From Globodera rostochiensis (Eukaryota; Nematoda; Chromadorea; Rhabditida; Heteroderidae): DNA of 64,000 nucleotides. The DNA is taken from NCBI GenBank assembly GCA_018350325.1, contig JAEVLN010000014.1, forward strand, positions 1,204,001 through 1,268,000, written 5' to 3'. Below are positions 34,701-64,000 of this stretch, piece after piece (positions within the stretch are counted from its first letter, which is position 1; each line of letters starts with the position of its first letter). The translations under genes and the position numbers were made by a program. The notes beneath the pieces are model-generated. The model was not told the origin of the DNA. It did no database searches and worked only from the letters and a program-made list of their open reading frames with translations.

Positions 34701-34969
34701 GATTTGGCAATTCATACTTTTGACGTCTGACTTAAAAAGGGGCAAAAATTCCAATTAAAAGTTAAAAGCAATTAATTAATTAATTAATTTCCCTTACTCA
34801 TTTCCGCCCGCGTCATCGGCGCCCGTTTGTTCTGTTCCTGACGATCCGAAGTTGTCCAATTGTCGTTGGAGCTGGATGTTGGGACTGCTGGAGCATTTTG
34901 GCGTTGAGAAAAGTTATGAATTGGCGGGTCATCGATCAGCCCATTGGGCACGTAAAATTTGTTGTTCAT
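31795..34969 (-). CDS. DEAD-box RNA helicase, Vasa/DDX3-like, with divergent motifs
   Basis: Minus-strand gene starting MNNKFYVPNGLIDDPPIHNF. Helicase motifs are found in order. The Q-motif region is SFDEVNLSEKIAENLR with PFAVQRRVIPLIL. Motif I is SSTGSGKTGAFLIPII and Ia is AHTKELVQQI. The TPGRL box is STPGRLRDYI, motif II is VIDEADKFF and motif III is MFSATLDSEE. Motif IV is KTVIFLNECRRCDRIA, motif V is DIIARGMNIPN and motif VI is YVHRVGRVGRMGNVGEAF. The C-terminus is Gln-rich and ends in an acidic ELDEDQDDWLYG segment, reminiscent of the acidic C-termini of Vasa/DDX3 proteins. The usual PTREL has become HTKEL, the GG motif is replaced by MMGS, and HRIGRTGR has become HRVGRVGR. It is probably a cytoplasmic ATP-dependent RNA helicase and could be germline-specific (inference from Vasa similarity). 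Confidence 0.88.
34275..34432. mobile_element. Degenerate relative of the 274-bp hAT-like MITE
   Basis: This intronic block shares ordered pieces with the element at 5206-5479: ggcgccgccgggaaaa, then aat-ttgttaagaaaattga versus aatttgtaaagaaaattga, then a C-run followed by T-rich caaatttcat. Terminal repeats and target duplications are not recognisable. It lies in the helicase intron between the Q-motif and motif I exons. Confidence 0.45.
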
Positions 34970-36047
34970 TTTTGATGGGCTGATCGGCCAATTCCTAAAC
35001 CAAATAAATATTTCGTTATTCAAAAATGGAAATTTAAAAAACAAAAGTATTCCATCGACCTAAAAACTCGCCGACCCTAATTACCTATAAATTATTCGCA
35101 CTCAACAAACGCATAAAACTTTGTTAGCATTCGAAGGCTCTTAATGAGTTAAGCCTATTTTTAGGCAAAAAAATCGCATTCTCAAAAAAGTGAGAGGCTG
35201 GGTTTTTTGTTTCGTTGTTAAAGCAAAATTCCTGGGGTTAAATATCTTTGGCTTTCTGTTTAATCATTGGCATTATGTTTCTTTCAAAAATGATTTTCCT
35301 GTCCAAAATTTTAATTTTGTTTTTGCGGCGATTTTTCGTAAAATAAAACTTGTCCCAGCTGCTGTTGGTTGGACGGTAGAATGCTTTATGTTGGGACCGC
35401 AAATATTGTCTTTAATATGGACATGCCTCGCTCGCTTTAAGCTATTAAATGACCAAAAACATTTACATATTTTGTGTTATCCATTTAATTGAGAGCATCA
35501 AAAATTCACAAATGCCTAATCAAAATGATGAAAACGAAATAAAATAATGTAAGGAAATAGAACATACAAAAAGGTTATATTGAACTAGGAAATTCAATTC
35601 GTAAAGAGAACACGAAGGAGGACAGACCAAATTCCTACCGATTTTGCGAGAAGTTTTTGAACAATTTTAAAATGTTAATTAGAAGGGGGATTAATGATGA
35701 TTAGTTGAATATACGAAATAAACATAAATAAAACTGGACTCATAATCACTGATGTGACGATTTGGGGGTTGGGTTGGGGCTGAACACGCTGATGATGACG
35801 TTTTGGGGTTCGGTAGGGGGGGGGGTGAACACGCTGATGATGACCATTTGGGGGAGGGTTGGGGGGGGGGGGGTGAACATGAACAAATGAATGAATGGGG
35901 GGGGGGTGGGTGGGTGGCAAGAAGGCTGTGAAAGCAACGCACAAAAACAGAGAGAGAACAGCGAGGAGTTCATTCACTTTGTCGAGATTTCTTCCATTCT
36001 GAGGCATTCGATTCGTAGACGGCAAAACAAAATATTGTGTCGTTGTG
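34970..36047. other. Intergenic spacer, helicase 5' / PDE3 3'
   Basis: AT-rich with no gene. From about 35758 to 35880 there is a degenerate tandem repeat, tgaacacgctgatgatgac followed by tttgggg-type sequence and G-runs, with two to three units. It lies just beyond the PDE3 stop. Confidence 0.6.
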
Positions 36048-55978
<19,931 letters not shown>

Positions 55979-56845
55979 GGCGGACAGAATGATTTGATGT
56001 GGGGGCTAACACAAAACAAATTAATTATTATGTTCTCATTCCTTCAAAATGAAAATGCCCATTAAAATTTTGTGAGTATTTGTCCCCCACCCCTCCGGCG
56101 ACAATGAAATTGTTTAAAGTAAAATTTGTGTGTTTGGGCTTTAACTTTTGACCGAAATTATGCGTCTCATTTCATATCAATGTGTGTACTTGTCGAATTT
56201 GTCTGAATCGATTGGAGAAGCCAACGAATTAGTGAATGAATTGTCTGTCCGTTTGTTATGACGACGGGTCGGGGGGGGGGGGATGGGGACGATAAACGGG
56301 GGGCCTACTCTCTGGATGAAGGATTTAATTGGGGGGGGGGGGGGGGGGGGGGGGTCAAAGCAGCACTGATCACTGATCAATCGTTGTTTGATGGATAAGC
56401 CCCAGCAGAATTCAAAAGATTTCTTTCACTCAATTTGTTGTTGTTGATTCGTTAATAGCAATTAAAAAGGCCCCGCCGCCAAATGTAATTAGGAAGCCAA
56501 AGTGCAGCATACACATTCAATTAAGGCGAATTAGCAAATTGTTTCGTTCCCAAAGGCATTCCGCCAAATGAAAAGATCAAATTTTTGAAAATGGACTTTT
56601 CAGTTTTGGTCTAATTTTTCCGTTAACGCAAAAGGGTAATTATATTAATTGTCTCTAAATTACGTACATAATGGGTACACTTTAAACAAACAAACAAAAA
56701 ATATGAAATCGAAGGGACGAAAGGATTGGGGAACGGGGAAATGGTTGTTGAAAGGACCAAACACCAAAATCACGTCCGCCAAAAAGAATATTGCTGCATT
56801 TTTTGGGCAACTCGGAAACAAATGATAACAATTCGCCGGTGGAAA
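55979..56845. other. Spacer upstream of the first PDE3 exon seen
   Basis: About 870 bp of AT-rich sequence with G-runs at 56271 and 56329-56354. If 55978 is the true start this holds the PDE3 promoter. A T-rich acceptor (ttttgtgttag) just upstream of the ATG leaves open a trans-spliced leader or further 5' exons. Confidence 0.45.
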
Positions 56846-56847
56846 GT

Positions 56848-57715
56848 GTCCCCTCCCCCCTCCCCCCCCCGTCCCCCCCCCCCTCCCCCCCCCTTCCCCC
56901 CCCCGTCCCCCCCCCTCCTCCTCCCCCTCCTCTTCCCCCCCCCGTCCCTCCATCCCCTCCCCCCCCCGTCCCCCCCCCCGCCCCCACCTCGTCCCGTCCC
57001 CTCCCCCGTCCTCCCCCCCCCGTCCCTCCATCCCCTCCCCCCCCCGTCCCCCCCCCTTCCCCCCCCCGTCCCCCCCCTCCTCCTCCCCCTCCTCTTCCCC
57101 CCCCCGTCCCTCCATCCCCTCCCCCCCCCGTCCCCCCCCCTTCCCCCCCCCCCTCCCCCTCCTCTTCCCCCCCCCGTCCCCCCCCGTCCCTCCATCCCCT
57201 CCCCCCCCGTCCCCCCCCCTTCCCCCCCCGTCCCCCCCTCCTCCTCCCCCTCCTCTTCCCCCCCCCCGTCCCTCCATCCCCTCCCCCCCCGTCCCCCCCC
57301 CCCCTTCCCCCCCCTTCCCCCCCCCTCCCCCTCCTCTTCCCCCCCGTCCCCCCCCCCTCCTCCTCCCCCTCCTCTTCCCCCCCCGTCCGCCCCCGTCCCC
57401 CTCCCCCTTCCCCCCCCTTCCCCCCCCCTCCCCCTCCTCTTCCGCCCCCCGTCCCTCCATCCCCTCCCCCCCCGTCCCCCCCCCCTTCCCCCCCCTTCCC
57501 CCCCCCTCCCCCTCCTCTTCCCCCCCGTCCCCCCCCCTCCTCCTCCCCCTCCTCTTCCCCCCCCGTCCGCCCCCGTCCCCCTCCCCCTTCCCCCCCCCTT
57601 CCCCCCCCCTCCCCCCCCCCCTCCCGTCCCCCCCGTCCTCCCCCCCTCTCCCCCCCGTCCCCCCCCCGACCCCCCCGTCCCGTCTCCCCTCAACTCCCCT
57701 CCCCCAATTTCGCCC
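56848..57715. repeat. Homopyrimidine (C/T) satellite-like tract, ~870 bp
   Basis: The plus strand is almost entirely C and T, built from words such as ctcctcctccccctcctcttcccc and cgtccctccatcccctcccc in an irregular higher-order repeat. The only interruptions are the G of ccgtcc and the A of ccatcc. The complementary strand is purine-rich and G-dominated. Open frames of more than 300 codons exist on both strands but encode only Pro/Ser or Gly/Glu/Arg low-complexity sequence. Confidence 0.95.
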
Positions 57716-59437
57716 CGGCGTTAAAATTTTGCGACTTTCCACCATCACATCGCATCTTCTACTACATATCAACACCTTTGCTTAATAAAGATGTTGTTGT
57801 TTGTTTGTTCTCATCTGCTGCTGGAGTGAATGGAATTTTGGAAAATAAATACATTTATAGGGGGGGGGGGGGGGGTTGGCATCAAAAATAATGACGGGGT
57901 GTTAAGATATAATGGAAATGCCATGGGCGGGGGGGGGGGGGGGGGACGAATTGGCGGTAACAATGCAATAATTGCAGTGAAATGCCGCCATCTGTCTTTC
58001 ATGTTGTCGTGTTCAATATTATTCTTGTGCATGTGAAAGGAAATGGTTTGCTCCCCTTGGGGGTCTTCACATGCATTTGTGGCGCCACGAGGAATGGGAA
58101 AGGGTTGAAATGTTCCCTCCGTAGATAAGGAGACGAACTCGCCAACCCCGCGGGGGGCGATGGATTAAAAACATGGACAGCAACAAAAGGGGGGAAAAAA
58201 GTGAATTAATTTAGTGCAAATCATAACGTCATGGGGGGGGGGGGAAGGGGCTAAGTGTGTGCCAATGCCGTAATGCCATCCATAGGGCCAACACAATGAA
58301 TTTGGGTGAGGGGGGGGGGGGGATTTGATGGAGGTGAAAGGAATATTGGTGGAGGAGGGGAGGTGCCCTCGCCTTACGAACATCCCCCCCCCAACCATCC
58401 CGCCCATCAATCTTCGTCTATTCGGTGGACCATCCCCCCCCCCCAACAACAAACCCTTCAACAGTTTGGTTGGCTTCATTCGGTGGGCCAAATGTAATTG
58501 GAAGAATTAAGAGCATGGAAAGGGATGGATTTGGCGAATGTTTGGGGGAAAATTGGCGGGAAATTTCCTCACGGATTTTCGCTGTTCAATTTAACATCCG
58601 CGACGAGCGCTTTTCACTTAAAAAAGGGACGAAAACAAACGAATCCATCCCATCAAATGCTTTTCGGGGGGTTAGCTTTCTGGTGGGCGGCGGCGGGCGG
58701 TGAGGCGGCGGCGGGAGAGGCAAAAGAAAAAAGACTGTCGCCCCATTCGAACAGTTTTTGGCGTAAAGAATGAACCAAAGAACAAAAAAGGACTTACAAA
58801 TTAATTGATCAGAGCACAAAGAGTGATTTTAATGATCGCCAAAAGCTGAGAGAATTGGGCGCGTTCACTCGAAAAAGGAATCGTAAAAGCGATCAGAGCC
58901 AGCAACAGCAGAAGGGATCAAACAGCAAAGGAAAAGCTTAGGAACGGCGGGAAAATCGTCAACGGCAAAAAGATGAGCCCCCCCCCCCAACGCCGCAATA
59001 CACACAAAACATATGGGGGGAATTGGCTCTTCCGACGGCGTCACACCCCCCCCCCCCCGAGGGGATTATCCCATTCCCCCCCCCCCGCCGCGGGGTGTGT
59101 TGTCTCTCCCAAAGAATGCATAAACACAAATCCAACAAAACGACGACGGAACATCCTCGGCTTTATCTGTTGGGAATGTACACACGCCGTTGGGGGGTGA
59201 TCAACCAACGTGACTTGGCCGGGGAGGGGAGGCAACAAAAAACAAATTGCGTCAGAGGGGGGGGGGGCATATGTAAAATATGTTTTTTTATGAGATCCAT
59301 TAAAAGGGGAAATTAGAGATCCATTAAAAGGGGAAATTAGAGATCCATTAAAAGGGAAATTATGTGAAATTATCCAAACACAAACTTAACACAAAAAGGG
59401 ACAAATCTTTCGCTTTTAAAATTGTGCACTAAAAATT
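57716..59437. other. Intergenic region with poly(G) runs
   Basis: About 1.7 kb with no gene recognised. G-runs occur at 57861, 57930, 58232 and 58309. C-runs occur at 58384, 58434, 58980, 59046 and 59078. Confidence 0.5.
59293..59362. repeat. Triplicated 25-bp repeat
   Basis: agatccattaaaaggggaaatt occurs three times in tandem (the third lacks one g). It is immediately upstream of the importin-alpha copy. Confidence 0.85.
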
Positions 59438-59927
59438 GAAAGGTGTATTTGTGACAGTTTGGTTGTGCCCCTGCTAATATTTGAACGTTCAGGAAGCCTA
59501 CTGGGTGATGGTCAATGCGATGATGGGAGCTCCAGCGCCACTGTACGATTTGCTGAGTGGTGGGCTGGCACAAATTCTGGTGCTGCTACTGCGCGAGAAC
59601 CTTGACGCGGCTCTGCTCGACCGGACTCTCAACACAATTCGAGCCGCACTCGAGGACCGATCTCCTTCCCGTCATTACACAATCGCTCTGTTTCGCCGCG
59701 TGGGACTCGTGGAGCAGTTGCTGAAGGTTGTGGACTCGTGGAGCAGTTGCTGAAGGTTGTGGACTCGTGGAACCAATGCATTGTTTCTATTGTTTAATTC
59801 GCTTATCAAAGCTCCCCTAATGTGTACTATATTTGTACATATTATTGTCTATATTCATATTATTGTATATATTATTACCATTTTAATAATGGCAACGGAT
59901 TAAATACAGTGACTCTGTGTGCATAGT
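59438..59927 (+). pseudogene. Partial inverted duplicate of the importin-alpha 3' end
   Basis: The sequence matches the reverse complement of 15782-16514. It starts inside the intron (gaaaggtgt), continues through the penultimate exon (EAYWVMVNAMMGAP, LRENLDAALLDRTL) and ends in the 3' flank at gtgcata. It differs by a few substitutions, a 3-base deletion (one His lost before LLSGG), an internal deletion of about 280 bp that removes the last exon, and a short tandem duplication (cgtggagcagttgctgaagg region, 59708-59767) at the deletion joint. Because intron sequence is included, this is a DNA-level copy, not a retrocopy. It has no start, no upstream ARM exons and soon reaches a stop, so it is a fragment. 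Confidence 0.92.
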
Positions 59928-60093
59928 TTTGGGCCCCCCCCCCCATTAGGAGTTTGTGGGGGGGGGGGGGGGGGGGGGGAATTTTTGGCGATAAAAGATG
60001 CATAATTTGATAAGGGCAAATTGACGAATTTTTATCACTGATCTAACCAGTTCAGAAAGCACCGACAATTTCTTTGCTCACAAACTCTGGCTG
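59928..60093. other. Spacer with adjacent C-run and G-run
   Basis: Directly after the duplication breakpoint there is a run of about 13 C (59935-59945) and a run of about 23 G (59957-59980), a potential G/C hairpin. The start of the kinase-like gene follows. Confidence 0.5.
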
Positions 60094-61688
60094 ATGCAAT
60101 TTCAGCGGAAGAGCCCGGAGGACCCGAATTTGGTGATTCGAATTGGCCGTACGGTCAACACGGATTGGGTTACGGTAGTCGGAGATTTGTGTCGCAAATC
60201 GTACGGTGTCCAGTCAGCTGAATGCACGGACCTTACCGGTGTGTAAGCCATGGAAAGACTCTGTCCAAAAGATCCTTTAGGCTATGATGACTTGAACTTC
60301 AAGCTCTCAAAATGCGTTGTCAACGGCACAAAAGTGGAAGACGCTTTTACATTTAAATTTGTCAATCGTTGGGAAGAAAAGTTTTATCCCGAACTTTGTG
60401 GTGGTCGAAACATTCGTAATTTGTTTATTTTCGTTATTTTTATAGAGGCCCAGGCTGAACTTGCCCATTTGGTGGCCAAAGAAGGGATAAGGTGTCCTCA
60501 AAATGTCAAAACTCTCGACGGATTATTGTACGACTAAAATTAACTAAAAAAACTTCCGAAATAAAAACATATTTAAGGTATTTTGAAAGCCATAGAGACC
60601 TCCCCGAACGTCCTGGCCCCAACAATTTCGGCACTTTTGCCGACCCAACCCGCCCGACACCGGTGGTGCTCCGGACGTTTGTGCCAGGCACACCGTTGGG
60701 CGATTGGGTCAGTTCATCGGCGACGGCCACATCACTTTTTATTGGCCGGTGGGCAAAGATTTTTGAAACATTTTAGAGTATAGTAAAACTGAAAAAATAG
60801 TTTAAATATTTTTGTTTATGTTTAGCGTGGACACATTTTGCAATTAAATTGGCACTTTGTTAGCCAATTTCCACAACATTTGCGATCGGCACAACTTTTG
60901 TCCACCAATTTTCCATAAATACGCTCCCATTATGGCGTTGGAGCATTGGCATTTTCATTGGCGCGAATTTGAATTGCAACAGCGGACGGACAAAATTGAC
61001 GCAAACATTGCCAAATTGTGTGGCGAAGTGTTTGAGGAATTTGAACGTAAAGTGATGGCGCGTAAAAGCCAATTTGAACAAGGTGGCTCCGATCGATTCG
61101 AAATTGGGTGCAATTAAATAATTTTGAGGATTGATTCACGGCGATTTCAACGAATCGAATATTTTGGTGTCAGAAACAGCTGGTGCTGATCCCAAAGTGG
61201 AAAAATTAGTTTGGAAAAATATTTGTTTTTTTATTAAATTTTAAAGGTGTCGGCTTTGATCGATTTTAGCGATGCCCATTTTTCTTTACGCATAATCGAC
61301 ATTGCCAATGCCGTCCTCTATCTGTATTTGTTGTGGTCAAATTTGTTGCCATCGGTAGGGCCAACCGGACTCAATCATTTGGCCACATGGTTAATCCACA
61401 ACTTTAACCCATAAATCGCCTTGGTACCTAAACTTTGTCCATCGTTTTTTGCTCAGCCTTTACCGCGCCTATTCCGCCTCTTTGGGCCGTCACCTTTCGC
61501 AAAATGACGTGGCCGAGTTGAAACTGTTCGTTCGCGCCCGATTGGTCCTTTCGTTGGTCAATGGCCTCAGAACGCAGCGTCTCTGTGGCCAAGACGGGTT
61601 GGAATATGTGCTAAAAACGCAAAAAATTGGACAAAAACTGCTCGAGGCGAGTGATTTTTTTTTGTTCTTTCAAATTATTTTTATTTAG
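60094..61688 (+). CDS. HYKK: Hydroxylysine-kinase-like protein (APH phosphotransferase fold)
   Basis: Spliced plus-strand gene. The proposed start is MQFQRKSPEDPNL. The frame runs to GVQSAECTDLT, joins across a very short intron (60239-60280) to GYDDLNFKLSKCVVNG, and continues with FKFVNRWEEKF, AELAHLVAKEGIRCPQNV, PTPVVLRTFVPGTPLGDW and HWREFELQQRTDKID. Next come LIHGDFNESNILVS (Brenner HGDxxxxN motif), LIDFSDAHFSLRIIDIANAV (metal-binding D) and a helical C-terminus, RLCGQDGLEYVLKTQ. The order matches HYKK/AGPHD1 proteins, which phosphorylate 5-hydroxylysine with GTP. The DFG-like aspartate and catalytic HGD are present. The exact 3' end is open: the frame stops at 61686-61688, but a donor at about 61650 and an acceptor at 61689 could extend it to about 61724. 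Other APH-family kinases are an alternative. Confidence 0.8.
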
Positions 61689-62101
61689 GAGCTAAGCAAA
61701 TGCGGGGAGTGATCAACGCGATTTGAGCGGGCGGGGGGGGGGGCAACAAAAAGACGGACCGATTTGCTAGACTGCACAACGATCATTCAAATTTTCATTA
61801 AACATTTGTGTACAACTTTGTTAAAAATACCATCAAAAATCAGAGCGGGGAAATGTTCATGACTACAAAGAATTTTGGTGGCGAATTATTGGCAGAGGAT
61901 AGAGAGATGAGAAGGGCAAAAAGTTTTTGCTTTTATGGACGAAATGTCGCCTGGGCAAAATGTCGCTGGACGAAATGTCGCCTGGACGAAATGTCATCCT
62001 GCCGGCAAAAAGTTTTTACTTTTATATGTATGCATTTGCATTCGTATAAAAAGCCCTCATTTCTGCACACGGAATTTCTCAGCATTCGTCACATCGCAGA
62101 A
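61689..62101. other. Spacer with a short degenerate tandem repeat
   Basis: It holds the kinase 3' flank and a 16- to 17-bp repeat, gacgaaatgtcgcctg, with four units in 61937-62000 (one reads gcaaaatgtcgctg). No gene was recognised. Confidence 0.55.
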
Positions 62102-63268
62102 ATGTCCGACCACCCGCGAGTCCAACAACGTCACCTGAGAGAGCTGTGAGTCCTTTTTGTTGTTTAAGCCATCCAAAATTGAAATGTAAACTCGACATAT
62201 TTCAGGAAAATCTGCGACGATATTTGGCTGGGCGTGTTTGCATTCCTTGCACCCGTCAAACTCGCATTTAAAATGGCGCTGACCAGTGAACGATTTGATC
62301 AGCTCGTCCACTTACATATCAAAAATAGGAAATGGGCGCTTGGAGTTTTGGAAGTGCGGCCTTTATCAAAAGGCATTGGTGCACAAATTGTCAAATATGG
62401 CAACGGACGCTCCAAACAATTGGCAATTCCGCGCCGACCGCCGCCCGACAATTTAATTGCCTTCCAACGCCTTACCATCGCGTAAATGTTGCAAACTTTT
62501 TGAACCCTTCTGATAATATCTAAAAGCCTCTATTTTCAGTTATATCGACCGCTCTGTCGTTGCCTTCCTTCGCCGCATTCGACGTCTGTTCAACACGGAC
62601 ATTACGTTGCATTTGAACATTCTCCGGAACCAAAATCAAGCCTGGAACATTCTGGCACAGCAGCTTTGTCCTCTGATAGTGCCAAAGGCAATGACCTCTC
62701 CCGCCGGAGAAATGTCAGACGAACGTCAAGAAGCGTCTGTAGATCAAATGCTGTCAACATGGCTTCACATTCCGCGCCAGGATGGCCGTCCGAAAGTGCT
62801 GGAATATCGCCAATTGCGCAAGCCAGCGGTCGTCAGAAAACTGTTGGAGGAACTCAAAGAGGTGGCCGCCATTCTCATTTATTTATTTATTGCTTATCGT
62901 TCATTCATTAAGACATTTTTCAACGCTTCTTCTCCTGTCAAATATATCGTTGTTATGCATTTGCATTTTGCTGTTGCGTCATTTGATTTGGAGAACGAAA
63001 GGAGCCGTGAGCGATTGGCAATTCAATTCTTTGGAGATGACGTGTACTTGATCGGAAGAGGTCCAATCGAGAGAGAAGAGGACCAATGGGCCGAGTGGGA
63101 GCGAGAGGCAGTGGCTGGCAACTGGAAGAGTGTGATCCAAATTGCGTTTGGCGATGAGGACATTGGGTAAGCAAGCAGCTGGCTTCAGGCTTGTCAAGAC
63201 GATCTCTGACTCTTTCTTTCAGGCCATTACAATCGTCCGCCGCCGGGCCAAGCAGAAGCAGCAAATGA
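62102..63268 (+). CDS. F-box-like protein of a cyst-nematode-expanded family
   Basis: Five exons: 62102-62146, 62206-62484, about 62540-62862, about 62976-63167 and 63223-63268, ending PLQSSAAGPSRSSK. The N-terminal ~45 residues, ICDDIWLGVFAFLAPVKLAF then KMALTSERFDQLVHLHIKNR, resemble a divergent F-box helix set. The body has [12 protein letters not shown], and the C-terminal block reads LENERSRERLAI, GPIEREEDQWAEWEREAVAG and FGDEDIG. From memory, the pattern of a divergent F-box, a YID-(R/Q)-(S/T)-VV-FL-RIRRLF segment, an IGREEDxWAxWE block and a final DIG is shared by a large family in Globodera. F-box proteins act as SCF ubiquitin-ligase adaptors; no effector role can be inferred here because no signal peptide is seen. 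The start is supported by a Kozak-like cagaaATG and by exon phase. Confidence 0.8.
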
Positions 63269-64000
63269 ACTTTTTCGATTGAAACGAAAGAAAGAAGAAT
63301 GCCGTAATGTGCTAATATTGATGGGATTTTCTAATTAAATCGATCGTTACATAATCTTTCTACGTTACTTATATGTACATATCATATGGTCCAAATTCAA
63401 AAACCGATAAATCAAATACATACCATTCGATTCCTCTTCAGGGAGCGTTCATTTTTTGGAATGTTAATGTGTGTTAAATATGAGACCGATTCTCTGTTTT
63501 CACCGGACCTTCACAAAACCCCAAAAATAATTTTAGTTAAAAATAAAACACTTCGCCAAAGAATTACGTTTTTTTACAAACACTTCGCCAAAGAAGTCCT
63601 GTGTTTTTGTGGAGTCGAGATTTTGTCGGGTCGGTGTTATGTCCGCGCGCCGGGAAAAGACAAATAGTTTTTCCGGGAAAGTGTAGCGGGAACGAGCTCT
63701 CGGATTTTTCCGCTCCCTTTAAAAATAAGTTGCCAAAACGCGTTCGGAGCCCTTTTACGATTTCCGTTTTTCAAACACGCGGTTTTGTTAAGAATTTTGC
63801 CATTGTGTTAACCTTTTTGTTGTGGTTGACCAAACATCGAATAGAAAGAGGTGACACATTTAATTTCTTCCATTGCTGACGTGGAGAATTGCTGTGTCCC
63901 TTCGTTCCTTACACCGACTAACTTTTTCGATCGATTCCCCCCACTTATTCATCCTTACAACCATTCTCACCAGCCAATGAACGTCGTCTCGCCCCATCCT
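63269..64000. other. Downstream spacer; possible gene start at the window edge
   Basis: AT-rich sequence with no gene up to about 63.9 kb. A direct repeat, cacttcgccaaagaa, occurs at 63550 and 63582. The last bases contain an ATG in good context (ccagccaatgaacgtc, ATG about 63977) that could begin a plus-strand gene, but only about 24 bases are visible. Confidence 0.35.

Noticed and set aside
56660..57891. Open frames of 300-370 codons on both strands
   Set aside because: They run through the C/T tract and encode only Pro/Ser or Gly/Glu/Arg repeats in every frame. Absence of stops follows from base composition.

Overview
The window is nuclear DNA from a nematode, most likely a plant-parasitic cyst nematode (Heteroderidae, Globodera/Heterodera type). 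Genes are split by many short GT-AG introns with T-rich ttttcag acceptors. Orthologues of single-copy animal genes are present. The gene at 62.1-63.3 kb looks like a member of the F-box-like family I associate with cyst nematodes. No database search was run, so genus is an inference.

Layout. 1-1.3 kb: 5' part of cytosolic phenylalanyl-tRNA synthetase beta (minus). 1.8-6.3 kb: secreted-type, single-pass EGF-repeat membrane protein (minus) with a hAT-like MITE in an intron. 6.8-8.5 kb: MTCH2-type mitochondrial carrier homologue (plus). 8.8-11.1 kb: ALG2 mannosyltransferase (plus). 11.7-13.3 kb: FEM-1-like ankyrin protein (plus). 13.7-14.0 kb: small membrane protein with an overlapping ORF (minus). 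14.5-15.1 kb: unidentified spliced gene (minus). 16.0-17.8 kb: importin-alpha-like gene without an obvious IBB domain (minus), head-to-head with a Ser/Glu-rich single-pass membrane protein (18.1-18.9 kb, plus). 19.3-20.8 kb: YRDC (minus). 21.2-24.4 kb: cortactin (minus). 25.1-29.5 kb: ammonium transporter (minus). 31.8-35.0 kb: Vasa/DDX3-type DEAD-box helicase (minus). 36.0-56.0 kb: a very long PDE3-type cyclic nucleotide phosphodiesterase gene (minus). 59.4-59.9 kb: partial inverted copy of the importin-alpha 3' end. 60.1-61.7 kb: hydroxylysine-kinase-like gene (plus). 62.1-63.3 kb: F-box-like gene (plus).

The 29.5-59.3 kb part is dominated by introns and spacers packed with poly(G)/poly(C) runs, G-rich minisatellites and an ~870-bp homopyrimidine tract. 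These sequences create long but meaningless open frames.

The genes form no single pathway. They cover translation, N-glycosylation (ALG2), tRNA t6A synthesis (YRDC), nuclear import, actin regulation, cyclic-nucleotide signalling and RNA metabolism. No prokaryote-style defence system, CRISPR array, rRNA or tRNA gene was recognised. The most unusual items are the inverted importin-alpha duplication, the G-run minisatellites inside PDE3, the two hAT-like MITEs with 8-bp target duplications, a cortactin gene with one exon per repeat, and the IBB-less importin alpha.
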